A DNA stretch of 64,000 nt. It comes from Bacteroidales bacterium (GTDB taxonomy: Bacteria > Bacteroidota > Bacteroidia > Bacteroidales > UBA932). Location of the stretch: contig JAEESO010000005.1 of the NCBI GenBank assembly GCA_016286385.1, positions 57,413 to 121,412 of the forward strand, read 5' to 3'. Under the pieces are notes generated by a model, which searched no databases, was not told the origin of the DNA, and saw only the letters and a program-made list of their open reading frames with translations. Below, in pieces: positions 18,280 to 26,763 of the stretch. The stretch's first letter is position 1. The number at the start of each line of letters is the position of its first letter. The position numbers and the translations under genes were made by a program.

Positions 18280-18287
18280 CAAATTTA
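18280..18287 (-). promoter_or_regulatory. putative -7 box of the GH3/PUL 1 transcript
   Basis: TAAATTTG (complement of 18280-18287) matches TAnnTTTG and lies 30 bases upstream of the GH3 ATG. No clear TTTG is found at the -33 position, which could fit a promoter that depends on an activator. Confidence 0.4.
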
Positions 18288-18346
18288 CCGGAAATGAAAT
18301 ATATAGATTTCGCTTGTAGTTTTAAAGTAGCAGATATGGAAAATTA

Positions 18347-18368
18347 AAGCGCTTTATATCAAGCGCTT
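18347..18368. repeat. twin AAGCGCTT palindromes upstream of PUL 1
   Basis: The self-complementary octamer AAGCGCTT occurs at 18347-18354 and 18361-18368, 14 bp apart, 60-80 bp upstream of the putative GH3 -7 box. It lies between the stop of the TPR regulator and the PUL. The pair can also fold into one larger hairpin (TTAAAGCGCTT with AAGCGCTTAA), so it may be an operator, a terminator for the regulator gene, or both. Confidence 0.45.
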
Positions 18369-18402
18369 AAGTTTTTTCAAAGTATGTAAAAAAGTAGTGA
18401 AG

Positions 18403-19992
18403 TTAAAGCTTATCGGCGAGCTCTTTTACCCTCTTTTCAAAGCCGTCTCGGTCCTGAAGGGCACTGTTTTTTACGCTCACCTTGTAATTGTAGATGGTGC
18501 TCACGGAGTAGTCCAGCATGGCTGCAATCTTCTTGGAGTCGTCTACGCCAAGGCAGATGAGGGCAAAGATACGGAGCTCCGTAGTGAGCCTTCCGGCAGG
18601 CGGATAGATGCGGCCTTCTTCTTTGAGAAGGGCGTTGAAACGGTCCGGGAAATCGGGATACATTGCAAGGAAGGTACGGTCAAATGTCTCGTAGAATTCC
18701 TCCCTGGCTTTTTCTGAGCGGCCGGAGATGGAGAGTTCCTTCAGGAGTTGGTCGGCCTTGCCGTGCTTAAGGAGATTACGGAAATGATTGTCCTCCGTAC
18801 GGATTATGGAAATCTGGGAACTGAGTCCTTCCAGGAAGTTCACAATGTAGTCCCCCTTCACTTTATCGGCCTGGGCAAGCTTACGGTTGCTGCTTTCAAG
18901 GGCGGCCTTGGTGCGGGTGAGGTTACGGGAACGGGCAGCCAGCATCCAGAATGCAAGAAGGAGGATAACCACCAGAATTGCCATCACGACCATGCCTACC
19001 AGGACTTTGCTGCGGGCCTCGGCCTGCCGTACGGCATAGGCGTCCTCAACCTCCATCAGGAAGCGGGAGATCTGCCAGGGACGGAGACGGGCGTTGTACG
19101 CCAGGGCATCCTCCTGCGCCATCCGGAGGTAGCGGAAGGAGCGGTCTACGTCATTAGGGAGGATAATCTGGGCCACCATTGTAAGCGAAGCGTAGTCACG
19201 GACGGCGTTCACAAGGTCGCATTCGGCCGACTGGACCAGCCAGAGCATACGCTCGGGATGATTTCCGCGCCGATACTCTATCTCGCTCTGGAAATATGCG
19301 TGGATGGCGTAATCACGGTCTTCAGGCTTCACTCCGGCAAGAAGAAGGGCGCTCACGCTGTCGGCGCTATCCAGCCTGCCATCCTCTATATATTTATTAC
19401 GGAGGGCTATCCGCCAACGGGGACTGTCTTTTGGGAGCAGACGGAAAAGGGTTGGAAGGTAGGCCGATGCCGGAGGAATGCTCAGGCTCTCCACAATGCC
19501 GGAGTTCCCCGCCATATCTCCGCAGAAATCGTAGAGAACCCAGTAGTATTCGGCTTTGAGAGAGGGTGAAAGTGATGCCGAATCTATCTGTCCGTAGAGG
19601 ATCTGGGAGGCTTCAAGATAGTTTCCGCCCTTTCCGTAAAGATGCCCCAGCATTATTGTGGCGGCGTTGTAGCGGTCTTTATCCTTTAGCTGATCCCTGG
19701 CTATGGCCTGGCAGGATTTCAGGTAATGCTGCGTGGAGTCAAGGCTGTAGGAGAAGAACTCCCGGGCCATATTCATCTGGAGCTCATAGAGGGCATCAGG
19801 GCTTTTTGTTGTGCCGATAATCGAGCGCAGGGACTCCAGGCGGCCGTTTTTACGGGCGTAGTAGATTTCCCTTGAAGCAATGTAGCGGTCCAGCTCCTCA
19901 AGCCTGCTGCGGGTAGCGCGGTCAAGGGAAGATCCGCCCTCGCAGGCGGTAAGGCCGGCTAGTGCTGCAAGTATGAGTAAGAGGCGTTTCAC
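18403..19992 (-). CDS. membrane-anchored TPR-type transcriptional regulator (DUF6377-like)
   Basis: The start is GTG at 19992, overlapping the sufD stop (GTGA). The 529-residue protein has a signal or lipobox-like N-terminus (LAGLTACEGG), then a long TPR-like helical region to about 320. A single membrane helix follows (VLVGMVVMAILVVILLLAFW, about 329-348), then a coiled-coil linker and a C-terminal domain whose end (ICLGVDDSKKIAAMLDYS, then VSTIYNYKVSVKNSAL) looks like a LuxR-type helix-turn-helix. This matches the layout of Bacteroidota regulators placed next to PULs: a periplasmic sensor wired directly to a cytoplasmic DNA-binding domain. It ends 153 bp before GH3 on the same strand, so control of PUL 1 is likely but inferred. 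Confidence 0.8.
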   Translation of the reverse strand: MKRLLLILAALAGLTACEGGSSLDRATRSRLEELDRYIASREIYYARKNGRLESLRSIIGTTKSPDALYELQMNMAREFFSYSLDSTQHYLKSCQAIARDQLKDKDRYNAATIMLGHLYGKGGNYLEASQILYGQIDSASLSPSLKAEYYWVLYDFCGDMAGNSGIVESLSIPPASAYLPTLFRLLPKDSPRWRIALRNKYIEDGRLDSADSVSALLLAGVKPEDRDYAIHAYFQSEIEYRRGNHPERMLWLVQSAECDLVNAVRDYASLTMVAQIILPNDVDRSFRYLRMAQEDALAYNARLRPWQISRFLMEVEDAYAVRQAEARSKVLVGMVVMAILVVILLLAFWMLAARSRNLTRTKAALESSNRKLAQADKVKGDYIVNFLEGLSSQISIIRTEDNHFRNLLKHGKADQLLKELSISGRSEKAREEFYETFDRTFLAMYPDFPDRFNALLKEEGRIYPPAGRLTTELRIFALICLGVDDSKKIAAMLDYSVSTIYNYKVSVKNSALQDRDGFEKRVKELADKL

Positions 19993-20573
19993 AGGCTTCT
20001 GATGGCGTTTTCTATTTCTTCTCTCCTCCCTTCGGGGATTACAGGAGTGAGGAAAGATATCATCTGGAGGGACTCCGCTTCCTTACGGGGAATGCCGCGG
20101 GAGCGCATATAGAAGAGTTCGTCCTCATTCAGGCGGCCAACGGTGGCGCCGTGGGAGCACTTCACGTCATCGGCATAAATCTCAAGCTGAGGACGGGTCT
20201 CCACCTTGGCGGCGTCACTGAAAAGGATGTTGTGGTTTTCCTGGAAGGCTTCTGTTTTCTGTGCGTCCGGGGCCACCACTATGGTGCCGTGGAAGGTGAC
20301 GTTTGAAGTGCCTCCGGCAATGCCGTTCACAAGCTGGGTGCTGCGGCAGCCGGGGGCCCTGTGATGCACCAGAATGCGGAAATTCACCTTTTCATCGGCC
20401 TTACAGAGGTAGAGGGCCTTGAGGGAAAGCTCCGCGCCGGGGCCCGTGAGATCCACGCTCACGTCTATGTCCCTGGATTCCCCGGGAAGCACCACGTACT
20501 CCAGTTCCAGCTTTTCACCGGCCGGAACCTGGTACCGCCCCTCAGGCGGCGCTATGTACTTTCCGTGTCCCAT
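19989..20573 (-). CDS. sufD: short SufD Fe-S scaffold component
   Basis: I set the start at 20573, one base after the sufC stop; an in-frame ATG at 20612 would overlap sufC by 38 bases. The product is 194 residues, under half the usual SufD length of about 420. It covers the beta-helix core and C-terminal helices: NVTFHGTIVVAPDAQKTEAFQ, LEIYADDVKCSHGATVG (with the conserved Cys and His), and LFYMRSRGIPRKEA. The N-terminal helical domain is missing, and no frame upstream encodes it. SufD pairs with SufB in the SufBC2D scaffold that builds Fe-S clusters. Its stop overlaps the start of the TPR regulator. Confidence 0.88.
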   Translation of the reverse strand: MGHGKYIAPPEGRYQVPAGEKLELEYVVLPGESRDIDVSVDLTGPGAELSLKALYLCKADEKVNFRILVHHRAPGCRSTQLVNGIAGGTSNVTFHGTIVVAPDAQKTEAFQENHNILFSDAAKVETRPQLEIYADDVKCSHGATVGRLNEDELFYMRSRGIPRKEAESLQMISFLTPVIPEGRREEIENAIRSL

Positions 20574-20574
20574 G

Positions 20575-21318
20575 CTAGAACTGGTCAAATCCTGCAGACT
20601 CAATTGCTTCAATAAGTTCCTTTCCGCCGGTTTTCACTATGCGGCCATCTTTAAGGACGTGCACAAAATCCGGCTGGACATACTCCAGAAGCTTATGGTA
20701 GTGAGTCACTATGATGGCGCTTTTCTGAGGGCTCCGGAGGGCGTTTACGCCATCGGCCACAATCTTCAGGGCATCCACGTCAAGGCCGGAATCGGTCTCG
20801 TCAAGGATACTGAGGGACGGGTCCAGCATTGCCATCTGGAATATCTCGTTGCGCTTTTTCTCTCCTCCGGAAAAGCCTACGTTAACCTCACGCTTTGCAA
20901 ATTCAGGCTTCATCTTGAGGAACGCCATCTTCTCTTTCTGGAGTTTGAGAAACTCCCCGGCCTTGAGTTCTTCCAGACCGTTTGCGCGGCGTTTTGCGTT
21001 CACAGCAGCCTTCATGAAAGCGGTGATGGTAACGCCGGGAATCTCTATGGGGTACTGGAAACTGAGGAAAAGGCCTGCCCAGGCGCGCTCTTCCGGGCTC
21101 ATTGCCAGAAGATCCTTTCCGCAGAAAGTGACGCTGCCCTCTGTGACGGTATATCCGGGACGGCCGGTAAGGACCGCCGCCAGGGTACTTTTACCGGCAC
21201 CGTTTGGGCCCATCACGGCGTGGATTTCCCCGGGGCCTATCTCAAGATCCACCCCTTTCAGGATTTCCTTATCCTCAACGGAAGCGTGAAGGTTTTGTAT
21301 CTTTAACATCTTATCCAT
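20575..21318 (-). CDS. sufC: SufC Fe-S assembly ATPase
   Basis: A 247-residue ABC-type ATPase with Walker A GPNGAGKS at 37-44, the signature region FSGGEKKRNEIFQM, and Walker B with LSILDETDSGLD. These motifs and the length are standard for SufC, which drives conformational change of the SufB-SufD scaffold by ATP hydrolysis in the cytoplasm. It overlaps the upstream PnuC-type gene by 8 bases and is followed at one base by sufD, so the operon is tightly coupled. Confidence 0.96.
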   Translation of the reverse strand: MDKMLKIQNLHASVEDKEILKGVDLEIGPGEIHAVMGPNGAGKSTLAAVLTGRPGYTVTEGSVTFCGKDLLAMSPEERAWAGLFLSFQYPIEIPGVTITAFMKAAVNAKRRANGLEELKAGEFLKLQKEKMAFLKMKPEFAKREVNVGFSGGEKKRNEIFQMAMLDPSLSILDETDSGLDVDALKIVADGVNALRSPQKSAIIVTHYHKLLEYVQPDFVHVLKDGRIVKTGGKELIEAIESAGFDQF

Positions 21319-21928
21319 TCTTTCTATACAGTTTAATCCAGGTCACAAGTGACCAGATGCCGTTTACAAGGTACAGGCCGCTTACAATGGGCATGAACAC
21401 GTTGCCAACGCTTATGTGGAGGATGAGTTGGCTTATATTGACAAGCAGCCAGGCAATCCAGCAGTCCCATTTCTTTAGGGCCGATAACAACTGCGCCGTA
21501 AGGATGAGGACCGTTACCGTGCAGTCAAGGTAGGGGTGGGGATCTGCGGGAAAAAGACTGTCAAGTATCCAGCCCCAGAGACCTGCCACAAGCAGTACCG
21601 CACTTACGCTCATTATTCGCCAGGGCCAGCTGAGCATACTCACCTTGAGCTCTCCCTTTGCTGTAGCTTCTTCCTTCTTGGGATGAGTCCAGCGCCAGTG
21701 GCCAAGGATGTTTATGGCAAGGGAGATGGGCTGCAGAAGAAGGCTGGCATAGAGATTCCTGTTCCAGAATAGGAAGAACAACGCCGCCGTGTAAAGGTAG
21801 CCCACCCAGAAGTTGTACTTTGAGTTACGCCCCGCCAGCACAACGCAGGTAAGGCCAAGTATACTTGATACAAGGTCTATCAGCAGCACCGGCCGGCCGG
21901 CTAATTCAAATATGATAGTATCAAACAT
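21311..21928 (-). CDS. PnuC-family vitamin transporter
   Basis: A 205-residue membrane protein with about seven hydrophobic helices. The conserved PnuC-family segment near the C-terminal side, KKWDCWIAWLLVNISQ (a W-x-x-W-x-x-V-N pattern), is visible. PnuC proteins move nicotinamide riboside, and relatives PnuT and PnuX move thiamine and riboflavin by facilitated diffusion; the substrate here cannot be read from the sequence. The ATG overlaps the sufB stop by one base and its end overlaps sufC, so it is embedded in the suf operon, which is unusual. I saw no thiamine or flavin riboswitch ahead of the operon. Confidence 0.82.
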   Translation of the reverse strand: MFDTIIFELAGRPVLLIDLVSSILGLTCVVLAGRNSKYNFWVGYLYTAALFFLFWNRNLYASLLLQPISLAINILGHWRWTHPKKEEATAKGELKVSMLSWPWRIMSVSAVLLVAGLWGWILDSLFPADPHPYLDCTVTVLILTAQLLSALKKWDCWIAWLLVNISQLILHISVGNVFMPIVSGLYLVNGIWSLVTWIKLYRKNG

Positions 21929-23364
21929 TATCCAACAGAACCTTCAAGTGATACCTGGAGGAGTTTCTGGGCCTCGACGGCAAACTCCATAGGGAGACGG
22001 GAAAGGACCTCGCGGGCGTAGCCGTTCACAATGAGGCCCACTGCTTCTTCGGGGTCAAGGCCCCTCTGGTTGCAGTAGAAGAGCTGATCCTCGGAGATCT
22101 TTGAGGTTGTAGCCTCATGCTCCACTGTGGCCGATGGATTGGCGCTCCGGATGTCCGGGAACGTGTGCGCGCCGCACTTGGAACCAATCAGGAGGCTGTC
22201 GCACTGGGAGTAGTTGCGGGCGTTCTGCGCACCGGAAGCCATCCTCACAAGGCCGCGGTAGCTGTTCTGGCTCACTCCGGCCGATATTCCCTTGCTCACG
22301 ATACGGCTCTTTGTGCCGCGGCCAAGGTGGATCATCTTGGTGCCGGTATCGGCCTGCTGATGATTGTTGGTGACGGCCACAGAGTAGAACTCAGAGGATG
22401 AAAAATCCCCCTTCAGTATGGTGGAAGGGTATTTCCAGGTGATGGCACTGCCGGTTTCAACCTGCGTCCAGGAGAGGTGGGAGCCTTCTCCCTTGCATAT
22501 GCCGCGCTTGGTGACAAGGTTCAGGATGCCACCCTTGCCGTCAGCGTCTCCGGGGTACCAGTTCTGGACCGTGGAGTACTTTACATCGGCCCCTTTTTCA
22601 ACAATTATCTCTACCACGGCGGCGTGGAGCTGCTGCTCGTCACGCATGGGGGCGGTGCAGCCTTCCATGTAGGAGACGTAGGAGTCTTCATCGGCCACAA
22701 TCAGCGTGCGCTCAAACTGGCCGGTGCCGCGCGCGTTGATGCGGAAGTAGCTGGAGAGCTCCATGGGGCAGCGGACGCCCTTGGGGATGTAGCAGAAGGA
22801 GCCGTCTGAGAAAACCGCGCTGTTTAGGGCGGCAAAGTAGTTGTCTGAGGCTGGTACAACGCTTGCGAGGTACTTACGGACAAGGTCCGGGTGCTCTTTC
22901 ACGGCCTCGGAGAAGCTGCAGAATATGATGCCTTTTTCCGCCAGGGTTTTCCGGAAAGTGGTGGTGACGGAGACGGAATCGAACACGGCGTCTACGGCCA
23001 CCACGCCTGCAAGGACATCGCGTTCCTTGAGGGGAATCCCCAGTTTATCGAAGGTTTCCGCAAGCTTGGGGTCTATCTCCTTGGGGCGGTCCTTGTCCTT
23101 CTTGGGAGCGGCAAAGTAGATGATGTCCTGGTAATCTATTTCAGGCATATCAAGGTGCGCCCAGTCCGGCTGGGGCATCTTTTCCCACTTGTGAAGGGCA
23201 TCAAGGCGGAATTGAAGGAGCCACTCCGGCTCCTCTTTCCGGGCCGATATCATACGCACGATATCCTCGTTCAGTCCCTTTGGGATGAACTCCTGCTCCA
23301 CGTCTGTCACAAAGCCTTCCTTGTATTCGGCCTTGGTGAACTCTTTTATGATATCATTCGGCAT
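21928..23364 (-). CDS. sufB: SufB Fe-S scaffold protein
   Basis: A 478-residue SufB of normal length. It has the N-terminal region with IISA-type [16 protein letters not shown], the core blocks [31 protein letters not shown] and [14 protein letters not shown], and the C-terminal [20 protein letters not shown] segment with scaffold Cys and His residues. SufB is the main scaffold on which SufBCD assembles Fe-S clusters. It is the first gene of the suf operon and is divergent from the FecCD permease gene. A TATCTTTG box lies only seven bases before its ATG. Confidence 0.97.
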   Translation of the reverse strand: MPNDIIKEFTKAEYKEGFVTDVEQEFIPKGLNEDIVRMISARKEEPEWLLQFRLDALHKWEKMPQPDWAHLDMPEIDYQDIIYFAAPKKDKDRPKEIDPKLAETFDKLGIPLKERDVLAGVVAVDAVFDSVSVTTTFRKTLAEKGIIFCSFSEAVKEHPDLVRKYLASVVPASDNYFAALNSAVFSDGSFCYIPKGVRCPMELSSYFRINARGTGQFERTLIVADEDSYVSYMEGCTAPMRDEQQLHAAVVEIIVEKGADVKYSTVQNWYPGDADGKGGILNLVTKRGICKGEGSHLSWTQVETGSAITWKYPSTILKGDFSSSEFYSVAVTNNHQQADTGTKMIHLGRGTKSRIVSKGISAGVSQNSYRGLVRMASGAQNARNYSQCDSLLIGSKCGAHTFPDIRSANPSATVEHEATTSKISEDQLFYCNQRGLDPEEAVGLIVNGYAREVLSRLPMEFAVEAQKLLQVSLEGSVG

Positions 23365-23371
23365 AGGAATA

Positions 23372-23379
23372 CAAAGATA
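23372..23379 (-). promoter_or_regulatory. -7 box for sufB (near-leaderless)
   Basis: TATCTTTG (complement of 23372-23379) ends seven bases before the sufB ATG. No good TTTG at -33 is seen, which would fit regulated initiation. It lies back to back with the -7 box of the permease gene. Confidence 0.55.
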
Positions 23380-23393
23380 GCACTTTTTTGTTG

Positions 23394-23401
23394 TATCTTT
23401 G
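23394..23401 (+). promoter_or_regulatory. -7 box for the FecCD permease gene
   Basis: TATCTTTG at 23394-23401 ends four bases before the ATG at 23406, implying an almost leaderless mRNA. It shares a 42-bp divergent region with the sufB promoter. Confidence 0.55.
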
Positions 23402-23405
23402 CACT

Positions 23406-24206
23406 ATGCTACTGAGTCTTCTTTACGTACTTATTTCCGGGATTGCACTGCCGGTTGGCGGAATCCAGATGCAATACCTCTGGCGCAACCAGCTGGGGGA
23501 TGTGTATTCGCTGGGGCTTGGCTCTGCGGCATGCCTTGGCGCGGCTGCGGCCACAATGTCGGGCTGGTGCTCTCTCACCGTGGGAAGCTTTATCTGCACG
23601 CTTATCTGCACGCTGGTGTGCTACTTTGTAACGCTTAAAGTGAACACCCAGCAGCTTATCACATTTGGCATTCTCTTTGGCACTTTCATCGGTTCCCTTG
23701 GAACAATTGTGGTAACAAATGCGCCCACGGGGGACCTCCTGAAGCAGTATTACCTCTGGGGGGCCGCCAATTTCCGCCTTGAAGGAGTGACCACCGGAGA
23801 CATAATTTTCTCCCTTGTGCTGTTTGGAATCGGCCTTGGCGTAGCCCTGTGGCAGGCAGGCAGGCTTACCCGTCATTTCAAGGAAGAGATTGAGATTCCA
23901 AACCGTGACAAGGCCTGGCTACTTCTTGCCATAATGTGCCTTGTGACAAGCGCGGTGAGCATCTGCGGCCCCATCGGCTTCATTTCACTTGGCGTTCCAA
24001 ACCTCAGCCGCCTTGTCTGCAAGAGCACGGATATACGTAAGCACTACATCATCAGCAGCGCCATGGGTATCGGCCTTCTTCTTGTCACCTATCTTGTGGT
24101 GCAGTACGTCAATTTTGGGATTTACCTGCCCATAAGCGCAACAATGGCCATCATTGCGCTACCGCTGATGGCCATGATCTTTGTCAAGAGTCCCACGCAG
24201 AAATAA
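23406..24206 (+). CDS. FecCD-type ABC transporter permease (solitary)
   Basis: The start is ATG 23406, right after a TATCTTTG box; an upstream TTG would lie inside the promoter. The 266-residue protein has about eight hydrophobic helices and the FecCD landmarks GGIQMQYLWRNQLGDVYSLG near the N-terminus and SICGPIGFISLGVPNLSRL. This family forms the membrane channel of iron-siderophore, heme or cobalamin importers. It is shorter than the usual 320-340 residues, lacking one or two N-terminal helices, and no ATPase or binding-protein gene is adjacent. Its divergence from suf suggests an iron-linked role, an inference. Its stop abuts the stop of the convergent gene at 24207. Confidence 0.85.
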   Translation: MLLSLLYVLISGIALPVGGIQMQYLWRNQLGDVYSLGLGSAACLGAAAATMSGWCSLTVGSFICTLICTLVCYFVTLKVNTQQLITFGILFGTFIGSLGTIVVTNAPTGDLLKQYYLWGAANFRLEGVTTGDIIFSLVLFGIGLGVALWQAGRLTRHFKEEIEIPNRDKAWLLLAIMCLVTSAVSICGPIGFISLGVPNLSRLVCKSTDIRKHYIISSAMGIGLLLVTYLVVQYVNFGIYLPISATMAIIALPLMAMIFVKSPTQK

Positions 24207-24773
24207 CTACTTGGACGTATTGAAAACGTTCTGGGGAACGGATGCGTTCTCCTTGAACTCCGTCACCGTTATGGTGCTGGTCTTCTTTCCGCTTTTGATG
24301 ATTGTCTTTAGAGGAACGCCTTTGTACACGCTTACGGTCCAAAGCACGGGCTTACGGTTCTGCTTGATCTCATAGGAGTATATCTTGCAGGTTTTTCCCA
24401 TTACCTTTTCTTCTCCAAGGTACTGCATCTTGTACTTCTCCATTATCTCCTTGCTGGGTTTAAGGAAAGTGAGGTCTGGAGTGGGGTTGTCAAAAGCCTT
24501 CACTGAGCGCTTGCCATCGGTAACCGTTACCATCCAGGCTTTGTCGCCCTTTGTAACTGTGTAATAGTCGTAGCTTACCATCCCGGGGATATCCATTTTC
24601 TGCTTGACGGATTCCTTGCGGCCATAGTCGTCAAAATACTGCGTGGCAAAAGTTTCGTGTCCGCCTGCCACGGTCTTGGTTTTGAGGATGCCGGATTTGA
24701 CGGCGTACTTGCCCTGAGCCATTGCGCCCAGCGCAATCATCAGTAATAGTGCGGTGGTGATTATTCTTTTCAT
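24207..24773 (-). CDS. secreted protein of unknown function
   Basis: A 188-residue protein with a cleavable signal peptide (ending ALGAMAQ) and no Cys lipobox. The mature part is beta-rich and lysine-rich, with repeated alternation of K/T and aromatic residues and a GEEKVMGKTCKIYSYE segment. This resembles small periplasmic LolA-like or DUF4412-like beta proteins, but I cannot name the family with confidence. It is convergent with the permease gene (stops adjacent), and its promoter lies four bases before the ATG. Confidence 0.75.
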   Translation of the reverse strand: MKRIITTALLLMIALGAMAQGKYAVKSGILKTKTVAGGHETFATQYFDDYGRKESVKQKMDIPGMVSYDYYTVTKGDKAWMVTVTDGKRSVKAFDNPTPDLTFLKPSKEIMEKYKMQYLGEEKVMGKTCKIYSYEIKQNRKPVLWTVSVYKGVPLKTIIKSGKKTSTITVTEFKENASVPQNVFNTSK

Positions 24774-24777
24774 ACTG

Positions 24778-24785
24778 CAAATATA
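24778..24785 (-). promoter_or_regulatory. -7 box for the secreted protein at 24207-24773
   Basis: TATATTTG (complement of 24778-24785) ends four bases before the ATG, another near-leaderless arrangement. Confidence 0.5.
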
Positions 24786-24860
24786 TACAATCTTAGTTTG
24801 ATTATGGGCCTAAAACGTGACTAAGATTGATGTAAAGGCGTGGCCACCCGGAAATTTTTG

Positions 24861-24868
24861 TATCTTCG
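24861..24868 (+). promoter_or_regulatory. -7-like box for the AlkZ-like gene
   Basis: TATCTTCG at 24861-24868 differs from TAnnTTTG at one position and ends four bases before the ATG at 24873. Confidence 0.45.
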
Positions 24869-24872
24869 CATT

Positions 24873-25910
24873 ATGAATCCCGTGTCACTGAGACTCCTCA
24901 ACCAGCAACTCTGCTGCCCCCAATTCAGCCGGCCGGCCCAGGTTGTGGACTATATGGGCGCTATCCAGGCCCAGGAGTACCGCCTTATGAGATGGGCGGT
25001 GGGGATGCGCACGCGGAAACCATCGGCCGGGGCATTCAGAAAGGCCTTCAACGGCGGGGAAATCGTGCGCCTGCACCTAATGCGGGGCACGTGGCAGCTG
25101 GTATCGGCTCGGGATTACTGGCCGATGATCGGTCTCTGCGGCGCCAAGGCACTGGCCGTGACGCTGGGCTGGATGCACAGCAACAAGGTGAGCCTCCCGG
25201 AAAAGGAGGTGGCCTCCATTAGGGAGATCCTTGTGGAAACGGCCCAGGAAAAGCGCAGCGCGGTAAAGGAAGACTTTGTGACAGCGCTTAGGGAGAGGGG
25301 CATCACCATGGACGATCACCGGCTTTCCTATCACGTGCGAATGGCAGAGCTTGAGGGCGTCCTTTGCAGCGGAGACCTTATGCCGATGAAGGCAAGCTAC
25401 GCTTTATCGGCCAGGAAAGTAGGACCAAGGCCGGATTTTGATAGGGATGAGGCCCTTAAGACACTGACGCTCAAATATTTCAGAAGCCGCCAGCCCGCAA
25501 CGTTGGAGGACTTTGCGTGGTGGAGCGGGCTCGGCCTCAACGACTGCCGCCGCGGAATTGAACTCCTTGGAGATTACATCCACACAGAAAGGTGGCGGGG
25601 GCGGGAGTTTTATCTCACCGCGGACTGCCGGACTCGCGGGTTCCGGAAAGGTAATTACCTCCTCATTCCGCCTTACGACGAGTACCTCATAAGCTACAAG
25701 AGCCGGGACATAGTCCTTGACCCGGACCACCGTCACCGCGCCCATAACAACAGCGGCATCTTCCAGCCCATCGTTACGCTTGACGGGGTTGTCTGTGGCA
25801 ACTGGACCCCTTTCCAGGATGCCTCGGGGGCCAATTTTTTCATCGGCAGTCATGCTACCGGCCTGCAGGAAGAATGGGACCGTTTCATTGAATATCGAAA
25901 ACAAATGTAA
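24873..25910 (+). CDS. AlkZ-like winged-helix DNA glycosylase (HTH_42 family)
   Basis: I place the start at 24873, directly after a promoter box; the longer frame from 24840 would include the promoter. The 345-residue protein has the winged-helix layout of the AlkZ/YcaQ family. The motif Q32-A-Q34 in GAIQAQEY matches the Q-x-Q catalytic motif of AlkZ, a bacterial glycosylase that unhooks interstrand crosslinks and removes bulky alkylated bases. Further family segments are LHLMRGTWQLVSARDYW and the C-terminal LLIPPYDEYLISYK. Many Bacteroidota members are annotated only as winged-helix DNA-binding proteins. The esterase start follows the stop by one base. The activity is inferred from the motif. 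Confidence 0.85.
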   Translation: MNPVSLRLLNQQLCCPQFSRPAQVVDYMGAIQAQEYRLMRWAVGMRTRKPSAGAFRKAFNGGEIVRLHLMRGTWQLVSARDYWPMIGLCGAKALAVTLGWMHSNKVSLPEKEVASIREILVETAQEKRSAVKEDFVTALRERGITMDDHRLSYHVRMAELEGVLCSGDLMPMKASYALSARKVGPRPDFDRDEALKTLTLKYFRSRQPATLEDFAWWSGLGLNDCRRGIELLGDYIHTERWRGREFYLTADCRTRGFRKGNYLLIPPYDEYLISYKSRDIVLDPDHRHRAHNNSGIFQPIVTLDGVVCGNWTPFQDASGANFFIGSHATGLQEEWDRFIEYRKQM

Positions 25911-25911
25911 T

Positions 25912-26763
25912 ATGAAAAAACTGATAACCATCATTGCAGCCTTGAGCGTGGCGCTTACGGCTTTCGGCCAGAAAATAGAGACTCACACCCTGCACAGCAA
26001 CATTCTGGACACAGACCAGAATTACAACGTGTACCTTCCCGCAGGATACAATCCCGCCAACCACTATCCCCTGATAGTGCTTCTTCACGGCCTTTCCGAC
26101 GACTACACCGCCTGGAAGGTACTGGGCCGCGTGGACTGGGTGGCAAATGAGCTCATCACTTCCGGAGAGTGCGTCCCGTTTGTGATCCTTATGCCAAACG
26201 CCGGCAATGCCAACATCCACGCCTACCAGAACGGCTATTTCAACGTCCCGGGATGGCCCTATGAGGATTTCTTCTTCAAGGAACTCCTCCCTGCCGTGGA
26301 GGCTAAGTTCAACTGCGGCGGCAGCAAGGGAGAGAGGGCTATTATGGGCCTTTCCATGGGCGGCGGCGGCTCTGTGGTGTATGCCCAGCACCATCCGGAC
26401 ATGTTCTCCAGCTGCTATGCTATGAGCGGCTGGCTGGACAATGAGAAGAGAGAGGTTTGGGCCGATATCCCGGAAGGCAGCAAGTTCCCCGCAACGTCCA
26501 ACTCCGTGGCGGACAATTCGGCCATCAAATACGTAAAAAAAGCCACTCCAGAAACTCTGGAGCGGCTTAAGACCGTAAAATGGTTCGTGGACTGCGGAGA
26601 CGACGATTTTATCCTGTACCTGAGCCTGGACTTCTACCGCGCCATGCGTGATGCCGGCGTTCCGGCGCAGCTTCGCGTGCGTGACGGCATCCACAACTGG
26701 GAATACTGGCACCTCAGCCTCCGCTGGGCTCTGCCCTTTGCGTCCAGGAACTTTAGCATTTAG
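25912..26763 (+). CDS. secreted CE1/esterase D-like alpha/beta hydrolase
   Basis: The start at 25912 gives a clear signal peptide (ending LTAFGQ). The 283-residue enzyme has an alpha/beta hydrolase fold, with the oxyanion segment LIVLLHGLSDDYTAW, nucleophile Ser148 in GLSMGGGG, a likely acid Asp in WFVDCGDDDF and a likely His in DGIHNWEYW. This is the pattern of putative esterases in CE1 (acetyl-xylan or feruloyl esterases, mycolyltransferase-like). The substrate is not determinable. It is probably co-transcribed with the AlkZ-like gene, one base upstream. Its 3' end overlaps the TerB-like gene by 11 bases, convergent. Confidence 0.88.
   Translation: MKKLITIIAALSVALTAFGQKIETHTLHSNILDTDQNYNVYLPAGYNPANHYPLIVLLHGLSDDYTAWKVLGRVDWVANELITSGECVPFVILMPNAGNANIHAYQNGYFNVPGWPYEDFFFKELLPAVEAKFNCGGSKGERAIMGLSMGGGGSVVYAQHHPDMFSSCYAMSGWLDNEKREVWADIPEGSKFPATSNSVADNSAIKYVKKATPETLERLKTVKWFVDCGDDDFILYLSLDFYRAMRDAGVPAQLRVRDGIHNWEYWHLSLRWALPFASRNFSI

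Noticed and set aside
23388..23405. TTG start giving six extra residues to the FecCD permease
   Set aside because: These codons lie inside the TATCTTTG promoter box; ATG at 23406 is more likely.
23365..23405. Search for an NAD, thiamine or flavin riboswitch ahead of the suf-pnuC operon
   Set aside because: Only 42 bp lie between the divergent starts, too short for such an aptamer.
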